Assembly (NCBI GenBank): GCA_036389675.1
Contig: DASVWI010000040.1
Span: 124,001-188,000 of the forward strand
Length of the DNA stretch: 64,000 nucleotides
Direction of reading: 5' to 3'
DNA from: DASQYE01 sp036389675
GTDB lineage: Bacteria; Acidobacteriota; Blastocatellia; Pyrinomonadales; Pyrinomonadaceae
Shown in pieces: positions 26,694 through 35,313 of the stretch. The notes below the pieces were generated by a model. The model was not told the DNA's origin. It saw nothing but the letters and a program-made list of their open reading frames with translations, and did not search any database. Each line of letters begins with the position of its first letter. Within the stretch, counting starts at the first letter, position 1. The translations under genes and the position numbers were made by a program.

Positions 26694-26739
26694 TGCTTGA
26701 GTATTTGCCCTTCCTTGAAATTGCTTCGATTACAAACCA

Positions 26740-26818
26740 GGGTCAGTAGCGCCCGCGGTGGCGAGCAGTTTCCCGGCTGAAGATGACCCGCCCGGCTTAA
26801 GTCGGGCGGCACTGACAT
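26740..26818. repeat. Diverged REPIN-like element
   Basis: GGTCAGTAGCGCCCGCGGTG at the left edge and GGGCGGCACTGACA at the right edge resemble the arms of the two better-conserved palindromes at 28450 and 33173, with several substitutions and a different inner hairpin (CCGGCTTAAGTCGG). It lies in the gap between two leftward genes. Confidence 0.6.
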
Positions 26819-26866
26819 GGATGCTGTCCCAAGTCTACACCAATAGTTGACCAGAGTTCACTTCCT

Positions 26867-28432
26867 TCAACCCGCAGACGGGTTGAGGTCATTGACCAGA
26901 TATCGCTCGTCCGTCTGGCGCGCGATGAGATTGTCGGCTTCCAGTTTCTGTAGATGCGCGACGACGGCGCGTTCGGCCATCGCGTGGGCTTTGGGGGAAA
27001 CATCCGTGTAAACGCGTGCGACGATCTCTCTCGGAGTAGCCGCGCCCTCACGCACCGCTTGCAGAATGTTGGCTTCGCGCTCCTGCCTGTGAGCGATGTA
27101 CTCATCAATCTTAGCGCGCGGGTTCGCCATCGCCGGGCCGTGACCGCCGAACAGCACCGTAAGAAAGGGCAGCGCGCGCAGCCGCTCAAGCGAAGCGAAG
27201 TAGGCGCGCATGTCGCCTTCGGGCGGATCAATCAGAACAGAGCCCAATCCAACTATATTATCGCCGGTCAGAAGTGCGCCCGTTCGTTCTGCGTAAAAGC
27301 AGAGATGGCCGCGCGTGTGTCCGGGCGTGTGCATCGCGCGCAGAGAGAGTGGCGGCGTGCCCTCAAGCTCTATCACCTCGTTGTCTTCGATCATGCGATC
27401 GACGCGAATCGTGTCCCGCAAAGGCTCTGCCGTCAAAGCGTGCGCGGCGACCCTGACATGCCCGCCAAGGTGAGAGGAGAGAGCGTTGACGCCGCCGACG
27501 TGGTCTGGATGAAGGTGCGTCAGGATTATCTCGCGCAAGCTCCGGCCTTCCCTTAAAAGCTCGTCAACGCAAGCGGCGAGCGCCGCCTGCTCATCTTCAT
27601 AAGGCGAGGCGGGGTCGATGACCAGCATCTCGCGCTCGGTATGAATGATGTAACAGTTGGTGTGTGTCGCGGGCGGTTTCGTCGGCGTCCGCAGGGGAAA
27701 GCAGATGAAGCCGGGGCGAAATTCTATGCGGCGCGTGGGCTCGCCGTGGGCCTCCGGGACTGAGAGTAAACGCTCGGTCAGATCATCCGTCAACCCTTCG
27801 GCCAGCGTCTTCAAGGCATGCAGCACGGGCGGCGCACCCAGAATTTCCGAGCGCTGCCACTTCTCATAAGCGCTCCGTGGGCTTATCCATTCGCCCGCTT
27901 CCAGCTCGCCTTCCGCCACGTGCGGCTCCTGTTTGGGCGGGCAGTTGACCAGAAAGAACCACGTGTCGAAGCGTCGCGGGCTGAAGGGAGGCGTCACCCA
28001 TCGCCCTGCGAAAGTGAAATCGCGCGCGTCCAGATGAAGGCCGTAATGATCGAGCAGGGCGGGGAAAGACACGCGCCCGGATTCCAGATCATCGAGCAGA
28101 GACGCGCGCTGGCCCTTCGTGAGCGTCTGTGCGCCGCGCGCAACCAGCACGCCAAGCTCCTCAAACAACTCTCGCGCCGCGCAACTGATCATCACGGAGG
28201 TCGCGGCGTCCGGCGAATTTTCCACGCGCGTCTGCTCGTCCGACGCATCGCGCTGTCCGCCCGGAAAAGCATGGAAGCCTCCGAGAAAAGCCAGCCTCAG
28301 GCTGCGCCGCACCCAGAAAACCTCCGGCCCCGCTTGAGCCTCGCGCAGAAGTATGACCGCCGCCGCATCCTTCGGAACGACAGCGGCGGCGACTCTTGAG
28401 CCCTCAACGCTCTTATTCATCTCTGCGCTCAA
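26867..28432 (-). CDS. Nudix hydrolase/metallo-beta-lactamase-fold fusion
   Basis: 521 residues. The N-terminal Nudix domain (about 15-240) has GGFHAFPGGQRD and the Nudix box helix AARELFEELGVLV, separated by a longer-than-usual loop, as in the NUDT18/19-like CoA pyrophosphohydrolase group. The C-terminal domain (about 255-450) is a metallo-beta-lactamase fold of LACTB2 type (YIIHTEREMLVIDPAS, ILTHLHPDHVGG, HTPGHTRGHLCFY, LFGGHGPA), ending in a winged-helix-like tail. The pairing suggests successive hydrolysis of a nucleotide or CoA conjugate; not provable here. Confidence 0.88.
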   Translation of the reverse strand: MSAEMNKSVEGSRVAAAVVPKDAAAVILLREAQAGPEVFWVRRSLRLAFLGGFHAFPGGQRDASDEQTRVENSPDAATSVMISCAARELFEELGVLVARGAQTLTKGQRASLLDDLESGRVSFPALLDHYGLHLDARDFTFAGRWVTPPFSPRRFDTWFFLVNCPPKQEPHVAEGELEAGEWISPRSAYEKWQRSEILGAPPVLHALKTLAEGLTDDLTERLLSVPEAHGEPTRRIEFRPGFICFPLRTPTKPPATHTNCYIIHTEREMLVIDPASPYEDEQAALAACVDELLREGRSLREIILTHLHPDHVGGVNALSSHLGGHVRVAAHALTAEPLRDTIRVDRMIEDNEVIELEGTPPLSLRAMHTPGHTRGHLCFYAERTGALLTGDNIVGLGSVLIDPPEGDMRAYFASLERLRALPFLTVLFGGHGPAMANPRAKIDEYIAHRQEREANILQAVREGAATPREIVARVYTDVSPKAHAMAERAVVAHLQKLEADNLIARQTDERYLVNDLNPSAG

Positions 28433-28449
28433 ACTCCTTACAGCCTTTC

Positions 28450-28524
28450 AGGTCAGTACCGCCTGCGGTAGCGGGCGGGTAGTCAACATTGAAGACCGCC
28501 CGCTACCGCAGGCGGTACTGACCT
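28450..28524. repeat. REPIN-like palindromic repeat
   Basis: Two perfect 29-base inverted arms (28450-28478 and 28496-28524) around a 17-base spacer. Each arm contains its own small palindrome TACCGCCTGCGGTA, the nested-hairpin layout of REP doublets. Essentially the same arms recur at 33173-33249. It lies between the Nudix fusion and the sulfite-oxidase-like gene, both leftward. Confidence 0.85.
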
Positions 28525-28537
28525 ATTCTTTTATCCC

Positions 28538-29233
28538 TTATTCTTCTTCTTCCTGCCAGCGAAAGCGCTCGCCGTCGCCGCCCTGCCATGGATTGCCCCG
28601 CATGTGATAGCCGCCGCGTTCCCAGAAGCCGGGCTCGTCTTCGGCGAGAAAGCGCACGCCCTTAACCCACTTCGCTGACTTCCACGCGTAGAGCTGCGGG
28701 ACGATGAGGCGCACAGGGCCGCCGTGATCTGGCGCAATAGGCTGCCCGTCGTGCGACCATGCGAAAAGCGCGTCTTCGGCCAGAAAATATTCGAGCGGAA
28801 GATTCGTGCTCCAACCGTCATCGTAACCGAAGGCGAGCGCAAACCGTGCTTCCGGCCTGATGCCGACCACCTTCGCAAACTCTCTGGTCGAGACGCCGCC
28901 CCAGACGTTATCCAGCCGCGACCAGCGGGTCACACAATGAAAATCCGCGTAGACCTTGACGGCTGGCAGTTGCATGAACTCATCGAGCGACCACCCCTGC
29001 GGATGCTCAACCAAACCGTCTACCTCGAATCTCCACGTCGCCAGATCAACGTCCGGCGTGCCGTGCGCGTCCAACACGGGCCATTTGCGCGTGCGCGTCT
29101 GTCCGGGCGGGATGCGTTTCGCGCGCCGCGTGTCCGGGCTGACGATCAGGTCAGCGTCCTCGATCTCTTCGGGACGCCGCGGCTCGCCCTTCTGGTAGAG
29201 CGGGTCATTGAAAAGATTTCCGAGAAAACTCAT
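28538..29233 (-). CDS. Sulfite-oxidase-family molybdopterin oxidoreductase (YedY/MsrP-like)
   Basis: 231 residues from ATG at 29233 (MSFLGNLFNDPLYQKGEP). The Mo-pterin fold is visible: RFEVDGLVEHPQGWSLDEFMQLP, DFHCVTRWSRLDNVWGGV with the Mo-ligand Cys in HCVT, the DDGWSTNLPLE strand, and GGPVRLIVPQLYAWKSAKWVKGVRF. No Tat signal and no dimerisation domain, so probably cytoplasmic. The substrate is unknown. Confidence 0.9.
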   Translation of the reverse strand: MSFLGNLFNDPLYQKGEPRRPEEIEDADLIVSPDTRRAKRIPPGQTRTRKWPVLDAHGTPDVDLATWRFEVDGLVEHPQGWSLDEFMQLPAVKVYADFHCVTRWSRLDNVWGGVSTREFAKVVGIRPEARFALAFGYDDGWSTNLPLEYFLAEDALFAWSHDGQPIAPDHGGPVRLIVPQLYAWKSAKWVKGVRFLAEDEPGFWERGGYHMRGNPWQGGDGERFRWQEEEE

Positions 29234-29307
29234 AAGGTTTCCAAAGCAATCAGTAATCGGCAACCAGCAGTTGGTTAGAAAGATTATTTGTTTTAGCTGA
29301 GTGCTGA

Positions 29308-29739
29308 CTACTTCTTATTTGCTTTTCTTTCCGCGAGCGCCACAAGGTCTGCGGGCATCCACTTGCCGACCCCTTTTTGCGTCTGTTCTTCGATGCCGAT
29401 GGTGCGGTCGTGCCAGTCGTCACGCGTCTGGTCAGCGCCGCGCTGGCGCTCGTAGTTCTCCGTCTGCTCAAGGCTCAGCACTATTCCGTTGATCACCTCT
29501 TTCCAGTCCTGCTGCTGAATGCCGCGCAGCATCAGCGACAGCCCGGCAGACCAGTCCTCTTCGGGCGCGCGCGCGTCCTGCTCCGGGATAGCCAGATTAT
29601 AGACGGGCGGAAAGGGCGCGCCCGTGTACTCTTTGAGAAGCTGCGCCTTGACATCCTTGTAGGATATTTGCGGATTCGCTTGTCTGATAGCCTGCGCGCG
29701 CCGGAAAATATCCCCCACCGTCTGTTGCTCCTGAGCCAT
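29308..29739 (-). CDS. Hypothetical soluble protein
   Basis: 143 residues, ATG at 29739 with GGAGGA five bases upstream. Hydrophilic and helical (VGDIFRRAQAIRQANPQISYKDVKAQLLKEY), no signal peptide, no cysteines. Divergent from the subtilase gene across a 225-base gap. No family recognised. Confidence 0.7.
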   Translation of the reverse strand: MAQEQQTVGDIFRRAQAIRQANPQISYKDVKAQLLKEYTGAPFPPVYNLAIPEQDARAPEEDWSAGLSLMLRGIQQQDWKEVINGIVLSLEQTENYERQRGADQTRDDWHDRTIGIEEQTQKGVGKWMPADLVALAERKANKK

Positions 29740-29964
29740 GGAAATCCTCCGAGCCTCCTTAAATTTTTTGTCGCCTGGGATGGAAATACCTTACAGCCTC
29801 CGCGCCCGAATCACAAACCCTTCGAAGGGGTGAAATCGAGCATCGAATCGAGCGCCTGTATTTCGTCAAACAACCCACACGGGCGCTTGCATCAACTCAA
29901 CCTTTACGTCCATCATAGCGACGCAAAATCAAAAACCAGCCGGTCGAGAGGAGAGCCAGGGGTA

Positions 29965-31347
29965 ATGCCAGAAGAAACGATCTCTGTTGAGCCGACACAA
30001 CTTCATTCAGACCGCGCGGCGGGACGGCCCATCTGTCCCGTCTGCGGGCGTGAAGCGCCCGACGGGCTCGCTCCCTTCACTGCTCTTGCCGAAGAGCTGC
30101 AAAGAATCATCGCGGCCAACGCGCCCGCCGGAGCGCTGCTTTCGGAAATCTGCCCGCGCTGCCTTGAGCTTTTCGAGCGCGCGAAGGTGCAACTGGAAGT
30201 CAACGCGGCGGTCTTCGAGCAGGGCGGCTATGTGCTTTCGACGCCTCTGCGTCTGGACGCCGACGATCGCTTCACAGGGCGCGGCGTCACCATCGCCTTT
30301 CTCGATTCGGGCTTCTACCCGCACACAGACCTGACAGAGCCGCACAATCGCATCCTCGCCTACCACAGCCTTGTGGAAGCCGCTGGCGATAAGACTACGC
30401 TTGAGACGCCAGACCCTTCGAGCTGGCACGGGATGATGACCTCCGTGGTGGCGGCTGGCAACGGCGGGCTCTCAAGCGGTTTCTATCGAGGGATTGCGCC
30501 CGACGCTAACGTCGTGCTCGTCAAGCTGGCCCGAACCGGACGCATCTCCGAGCGCGACATAGAACGCGGCCTCGAATGGGTCTTGGCCCACCGCGAAGAG
30601 TACGGGATTCGTATCGTCAACATCTCGGCGGGGGGCGACGATGAACAGTCTTATCTTCATAATCCACTGGCGCAAGCCATTGAGAACGCCGTCCGCGAAG
30701 GCTTAATCATCGTCTGCGCGGTCGGCAATGCGGGCCACGCTCCGGGCCATCCCGTCCTGCCTCCGGCGAGCAGCCCTTCGGTCATCTCGGTCGGTGGACT
30801 CGACGACCAGAACTCGCTCGACCGCGCGCGTCGCGGCATGTACCGCTCCTCTTACGGGCCTACCATAGACGGCTTGCAGAAGCCCGAAGTGATCGCGCCC
30901 GGCATTTGGGTTCCCGCCCCCATCCTGCCGCACACGCAGACGGCTGAGGAGGCGGAGTTGTTCGCCAAGCTTGATGCTGCGTCGGACGAAGAACTGCGCG
31001 CCATGATCGAGCAGAACGCCGGATTGGATAAGGATTTGGATGAGGCACGCGACCTGCCCGTGCCGCTACTGCGCCAGTTGATTACCATCAAGCTGCGCGA
31101 AGGCAACGTCATCACGCAGCATTACAAGTACGTTGACGGAACATCATTCGCCTCGCCCATCGTCGCCTCGATCATCGCCTGCATGCTCGAAGCCAACCCC
31201 GCGCTCTCGCCACAGCAGGTCAAGCGTATCCTGATCGAGACGGCAGAGCGTTTACCCTCCATCGAGGTCGACCGTCAGGGCTGGGGCGTGGTCACACCCC
31301 GGCGCGCCGTCGAGCTGGCCCTCTCGCTGCGCCCGTTGATAGCTTAG
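29965..31347 (+). CDS. Leaderless S8 subtilisin-like protease with N-terminal zinc ribbon
   Basis: 460 residues from ATG at 29965, which follows GGAGAGCCAGGGG. The frame is open upstream to 29377 but only as a shadow of the opposite gene. Residues about 20-65 hold two CxxC pairs (CPVCG, CPRCLE), a zinc-ribbon pattern. The catalytic triad is in TIAFLDSGFYPHTD, SSWHGMMTSVVAAGNG and DGTSFASPIVA. No signal peptide is visible, so it looks cytoplasmic or non-classically exported. An acidic helical insertion lies between the last strands (about 320-370). Confidence 0.88.
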   Translation: MPEETISVEPTQLHSDRAAGRPICPVCGREAPDGLAPFTALAEELQRIIAANAPAGALLSEICPRCLELFERAKVQLEVNAAVFEQGGYVLSTPLRLDADDRFTGRGVTIAFLDSGFYPHTDLTEPHNRILAYHSLVEAAGDKTTLETPDPSSWHGMMTSVVAAGNGGLSSGFYRGIAPDANVVLVKLARTGRISERDIERGLEWVLAHREEYGIRIVNISAGGDDEQSYLHNPLAQAIENAVREGLIIVCAVGNAGHAPGHPVLPPASSPSVISVGGLDDQNSLDRARRGMYRSSYGPTIDGLQKPEVIAPGIWVPAPILPHTQTAEEAELFAKLDAASDEELRAMIEQNAGLDKDLDEARDLPVPLLRQLITIKLREGNVITQHYKYVDGTSFASPIVASIIACMLEANPALSPQQVKRILIETAERLPSIEVDRQGWGVVTPRRAVELALSLRPLIA

Positions 31348-31365
31348 AAGCTACAGCTTCCATCA

Positions 31366-33135
31366 ATGAATGATTGCCGACTACACAATGGCTCGACGGT
31401 CGTCATCATCGGCGGCGGGCCGGGCGGCGCGGCCTGTGCCATCAAGTTGTTGCAGGAGGCAGACCGGCGAGCCCTGCGTCTGCGCGTGCTGATCTTCGAG
31501 GGCAAGGATTTCAACGTGCATGCCAACCAGTGCGTCGGGGTGCTTTCGCCGCCCATCGAGGAGGTGCTTGCCGGTGAGCTGGACGTGCATCTGCCGCCCG
31601 CCCTGATCAAGCGTCAAATCTTCGGCTATCGCCTGCACGGGATGCGCGAGAACGTGCTGCTGACGGGCCACGGGGCACACGGCGGACAGCTTGAGCATGG
31701 GCGCGCGACCTACGCCGTGGAGCGAGCGCACTTCGACCGCTTCCTTCTGGACAGGGCACGCGAGCTCGGCGCTGAGGTGGTCGAGGCCCGTGTCACGGGC
31801 ATTGAGTTTGTGCGCGGCGATGGGCTGGACGAGGTACGCATCTACAGCGAGTCGCTTTATCAGAGGGCGGACATGGTTGTCGGCGCGTTCGGGCTCGACG
31901 AAGCGATGCTCTCCGTCTTTGAAGATGTGACGGGGCGGGGGGCGGGCCGTGGCTTCCAGCGCCCGACGAAGTGGCTCAGGAGTTACCTGACGACGATTGA
32001 GACGAGCGCGCGCTTTCAGACAGAGAAGCTGGGCCATATCGTCCACGCATTCCTTCTGCCGCCTCGTTGCCCGCGCATAGAGTTCGGCGCGATCACGCCC
32101 AAGGGCGACCACATCCTGGTCAACATCGCCGGCGAGGAGGTCTCTTCCTGCGACCTTGACCTGTTTCTACAGTTGCCGGAAGTGCAGGAGCTTCTGCCGG
32201 GATTCGACGCGAGCGCGATCAACTATTACGAGGGGCGCTTTCCTTCATCTCCCGCGCGCGGTGCTTACGGCCATCGCTACGCGCTCGTGGGCGATGCGAC
32301 GGGGTGGCTGCGTCCCTTCAAGGGCAAGGGCATCAACACGGCGATCATCACGGGCATTCGCGCGGCGGAGACGATGCTCGAACACGGAGTTTCGAAACGC
32401 GCGCTGACGAACTACGAGCGCGCGTGTTCGGATTTGTTGGGCGACTATCGCTACGGGGTGCTGGTGCGCCGCCTGATGCTGATGGGGGCGCGCGTGTGCC
32501 TGGACCCGATGATCGATGTCGGCAAGGTCGACCCGTTGATGTATGATGCGTTGTTCGACTCGGTCTCGGGTCAGGATTCGTATCGCAACATCATCAGCCG
32601 CTCGCTGAAGCCGCGTCTGGTTCGCAAGGTCGCAGCGAGAATGATTCGCGGGGTGCGTCGCCACAGGGCGCGCAGGGCCAGACATATGCAAGACCTCAAC
32701 GTGCGCCGGATGACCGTGCGCGACATAGATCAGGTGCTGCGGCTGGACGAGAAGATCACGAGCAAGCCGCACGCCGCCTATTATGAATCGAAGGCGGCGG
32801 CCTACATCGCGCGCTCGCCCGAATACTGTCTGGTCGCGGAGCATCGTGATCGCGTCGTCGGTTTCGTGCTGGGCGACGTGCGCGGCTGGGAGTTTGCCAC
32901 AGAGCTGTCGGGCTGGCTGGAAATCATCGGCGTCGACCCGGACTATCAGGGGCAGGGCGTGAGCCGCGCGCTGATGGATGAGCTGTGCGAAAAATTTCGC
33001 CGCGCGGGCGTTCAGGTCGTCAACACTATGGTCAACTGGAACGACGGCGACCTCATCGATTACTTTCGGGCCAACGGGTTCGACCGCGGCGAGTACGTCA
33101 ATCTGGTCAAGAGCCTCGATGAGGAAACGAGGTAG
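31366..33135 (+). CDS. FAD-dependent reductase/GNAT acetyltransferase fusion
   Basis: 589 residues. Residues about 10-400 are a geranylgeranyl-reductase-like flavoprotein (VVIIGGGPGGAACAIKLL; NQCVGVLSPPIEEVL; ALVGDATGWLRPFKGKGINTAIITGIRAAE). Residues about 440-580 form a GNAT domain (NVRRMTVRDIDQVLRLDE; IIGVDPDYQGQGVSRALMDELCEKF with the acetyl-CoA loop QGQGVS). Linked by a basic segment. Eighteen bases after the subtilase, so likely co-transcribed. I know no characterised protein with this layout. Confidence 0.85.
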   Translation: MNDCRLHNGSTVVIIGGGPGGAACAIKLLQEADRRALRLRVLIFEGKDFNVHANQCVGVLSPPIEEVLAGELDVHLPPALIKRQIFGYRLHGMRENVLLTGHGAHGGQLEHGRATYAVERAHFDRFLLDRARELGAEVVEARVTGIEFVRGDGLDEVRIYSESLYQRADMVVGAFGLDEAMLSVFEDVTGRGAGRGFQRPTKWLRSYLTTIETSARFQTEKLGHIVHAFLLPPRCPRIEFGAITPKGDHILVNIAGEEVSSCDLDLFLQLPEVQELLPGFDASAINYYEGRFPSSPARGAYGHRYALVGDATGWLRPFKGKGINTAIITGIRAAETMLEHGVSKRALTNYERACSDLLGDYRYGVLVRRLMLMGARVCLDPMIDVGKVDPLMYDALFDSVSGQDSYRNIISRSLKPRLVRKVAARMIRGVRRHRARRARHMQDLNVRRMTVRDIDQVLRLDEKITSKPHAAYYESKAAAYIARSPEYCLVAEHRDRVVGFVLGDVRGWEFATELSGWLEIIGVDPDYQGQGVSRALMDELCEKFRRAGVQVVNTMVNWNDGDLIDYFRANGFDRGEYVNLVKSLDEETR

Positions 33136-33172
33136 CAGGGATAGACAGGATAAAGAACGAGCGATGAAATGT

Positions 33173-33249
33173 CAGGTCAGTACCGCCTGCGGTAGCGGGC
33201 GGGTCTCAAGCAGCATCACCCGCCCGCTACCGCAGGCGGTACTGACCTG
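33173..33249. repeat. REPIN-like palindromic repeat
   Basis: Perfect 32-base inverted arms (33173-33204 and 33218-33249) with a 13-base spacer. The arms match the element at 28450 and contain the nested palindrome TACCGCCTGCGGTA. Located just after the FAD/GNAT gene. Confidence 0.88.
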
Positions 33250-33359
33250 TCTTATCTTGTTTGAATCTGCTTGCTAGACATGCGCGATAGGGCTGTGACA
33301 CAATCCGTCCTATCCAAACAAGACCGCACAGCGCAGGAGAGGAGAGGGCTTAGATTCAC

Positions 33360-33635
33360 ATGGCACAGAATGAGACTGATTTGACGGCTGGCGTGCCCGA
33401 ACAGAATGGCGAGGGTCAGGCGTCACCCACCGCAGCCGCGACCGAAGAGATTACTTACCACGCCGTCGAAAAGGATGGGCAGGTGACCGCCATCTGGGAG
33501 ATGCAGGGCCGCAAGCACTTGCGTACCATTGACCCACGCTCGCGACAGGGACAGGATATTCTACGCCTCTACACCGCAGAGCATCATGATGAGACGGCAG
33601 CGCCCGAAGGCGGCGTCGAGCCCGCCTCGTCCTGA
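33360..33635 (+). CDS. Small hypothetical protein
   Basis: 91 residues, ATG at 33360 after a purine-rich GGAGAGGAGAGGG leader. The disordered, acidic ends flank a compact middle (TYHAVEKDGQVTAIWEMQGRKHLRTIDPRSRQGQDILRLYT). No signal peptide or cysteine. Followed by a terminator hairpin. No family recognised. Confidence 0.65.
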   Translation: MAQNETDLTAGVPEQNGEGQASPTAAATEEITYHAVEKDGQVTAIWEMQGRKHLRTIDPRSRQGQDILRLYTAEHHDETAAPEGGVEPASS

Positions 33636-33665
33636 GAATCATCTCAAACAACTGACAGCTTTTGG

Positions 33666-33707
33666 CGCAAGAGCCGTTGCCTTCGTGGCGCGGCTCTTCG
33701 CTTTTTA
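33666..33707 (+). terminator. Rho-independent terminator
   Basis: AAGAGCCG and CGGCTCTT form a stem, extended imperfectly by flanking GCGC and CGC, followed by TTTTT. It lies between the convergent 33360 gene and the GNAT gene. Confidence 0.75.
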
Positions 33708-34523
33708 GAGGGCCATGACCATTTCATACTGGCGTTCCGTCTTTCTGAACCCGTGGGCCGAAAGCGGCGCGTTGAAGATGCTGTTCTGAGGCTCGTTGTT
33801 GAGGCGCAGTGTGCCGGGCACATGATGGAGCGCGTCGCAGAGCGCTAGGGCCGAGGAGTTGTCAGCGGCGGCGAGATCAACCAGATAGGTCGTGCCGTCC
33901 GGCCAATCTCTGAGCAGCGCGTAGGCCTGTGGGCAATCGGGCTCACCCAAAGAGAGACCTCGCAGGCCGTTCATCACCAGCAGCGAAGCAAGCGTGCGCT
34001 GCCATGCGGGCGCGTGCAGGTGCAGGCGATGAAAGTGACGGAGCAATTCATCTGGCCCTGCTTCCCTGAGCGGCAAGACTTGCGAAAGCGCGGGTGCGTC
34101 GGCTGTGCGTGCGTAGATATAGAGCTCGCGGGCAATGTGCATGCCCGCCCGCTCGTATAATCGAATGGCCGCCTGATTCTGCCGCAGCACTTCCAGCGTC
34201 AAGAGGCTTGAGCCGAACCCGCGCGCCTCGCTAACGAGAGCCCTCATCAATTCATGTGACAGCCCGCGCCCGCGATACTTCTCAGTAATGCCTAAGCCCC
34301 CGACCCAAGCCCTGTCCCCGCGCAGCCCGAGCAGCGCCATGCCGACAAGCTCTGCGTCCTCCAGGGCCAGAAGCGAGCGCTGAAGGTCAAGGTGCTCGAA
34401 ACGCACGCGCCGCGCGAGCTGTTCGGCTGAGAGCGTCATCGGGTAAAAGTAGCCGCTGAAAGACGCAGTGAAGGCGGCGGCCAAATCCTGAAGGCTCACC
34501 CCGGCGGCGGATATGATTCTCAT
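33705..34523 (-). CDS. GNAT-family N-acetyltransferase
   Basis: 272 residues from ATG at 34523. The acetyl-CoA site is in VGGLGITEKYRGRGLSHELMRALVSEA, followed by LTLEVLRQNQAAIRLYERAGM, the classical GNAT second half. A C-terminal domain of about 100 residues (DELLRHFHRLHLHAPAWQRTLASLL to the end) resembles a degenerate second GNAT copy. Substrate unknown. Confidence 0.85.
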   Translation of the reverse strand: MRIISAAGVSLQDLAAAFTASFSGYFYPMTLSAEQLARRVRFEHLDLQRSLLALEDAELVGMALLGLRGDRAWVGGLGITEKYRGRGLSHELMRALVSEARGFGSSLLTLEVLRQNQAAIRLYERAGMHIARELYIYARTADAPALSQVLPLREAGPDELLRHFHRLHLHAPAWQRTLASLLVMNGLRGLSLGEPDCPQAYALLRDWPDGTTYLVDLAAADNSSALALCDALHHVPGTLRLNNEPQNSIFNAPLSAHGFRKTERQYEMVMAL

Positions 34524-34627
34524 CTGGCGTGCCCCGAACCTCAATCCTCAGAAGTTGATTGTGCGAAAACTGCGATGGGATTATACTGGCATCCCTCTCG
34601 AACCCTTACTTACTTTGGAGGTAATCT

Positions 34628-35257
34628 ATGGAATATCATCAAGACAAGTTAACTATCAAAATTATGGTCTCTCTCGCCGCGGCAGTTGCGTTTCTGTTAA
34701 TCGTGCCGCTCACGGCGTCGGCGCAGGGAAGCACGCGCCCCAAGAGTCGTGCAGAGACTGAGGCCAACAAGCGCGCAGCCGCCGAGCAGGAACTACTGAT
34801 ACGCGGTGCGGTGCGTGATAAAAGATACGAAGAAGACGCGCGCCGCAAAGTCATCGCGCAGGCCGGCGAAGATTTCATGAAAATACAGGAGCTCAATGAC
34901 AACATCCTCGGCATGCTGAAGGCGAAACTGGCGTTCAACTATAAAAGCATCGGGGAGATGACCTCTGAGATTAAAAAGCGCGCGAAGCGGTTCAAGGAGA
35001 CCACAGACTTGCCTCCGCCCGCGGATGGGCCGGTCGAGGAGAGGAAATTCGGAGAGATCGGTCAGGCCGAGATGAAAATGGCGCTCACGGCGCTCAATGC
35101 CCGCATCAACAGCTTTGTGGATAATCCGCTTTTCCAGAGTCCGCAGTGGACTGATGTCAAGCTCGGTGCGAGGGCCAGCCGTGATCTGATCATGATCATA
35201 GAGCTGAGCGGACAGATCAAAAAGAGCGCGGAGAAACTCGGCAAGGATTCCAAATAA
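34628..35257 (+). CDS. Secreted helical protein, tandem paralogue A
   Basis: 209 residues with a signal peptide (basic start, hydrophobic IMVSLAAAVAFLLIVPLTASAQ, cleavage near ASA-Q). The mature part is charged and helical. Shared with the next gene are DYKS/NYKSIGEMTSEIKKRAKRFK, a QAEMKMALTALNARINSFVDNPLFQ block, and a C-terminal ELSGQIKKSAEKLGK. Fifty-six bases separate the pair, consistent with duplication. No known family; a periplasmic role is inferred. Confidence 0.8.
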   Translation: MEYHQDKLTIKIMVSLAAAVAFLLIVPLTASAQGSTRPKSRAETEANKRAAAEQELLIRGAVRDKRYEEDARRKVIAQAGEDFMKIQELNDNILGMLKAKLAFNYKSIGEMTSEIKKRAKRFKETTDLPPPADGPVEERKFGEIGQAEMKMALTALNARINSFVDNPLFQSPQWTDVKLGARASRDLIMIIELSGQIKKSAEKLGKDSK

Positions 35258-35313
35258 TCGGTTGACCGAGTTCGCGCTGTCTCGCTGCCACATGCACATG
35301 CCGGAGGCACGCC

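Noticed and set aside
29377..29964. 196-residue N-terminal extension of the subtilase
   Set aside because: Shadow of the opposite gene at 29308-29739; a proper ribosome site precedes ATG 29965.
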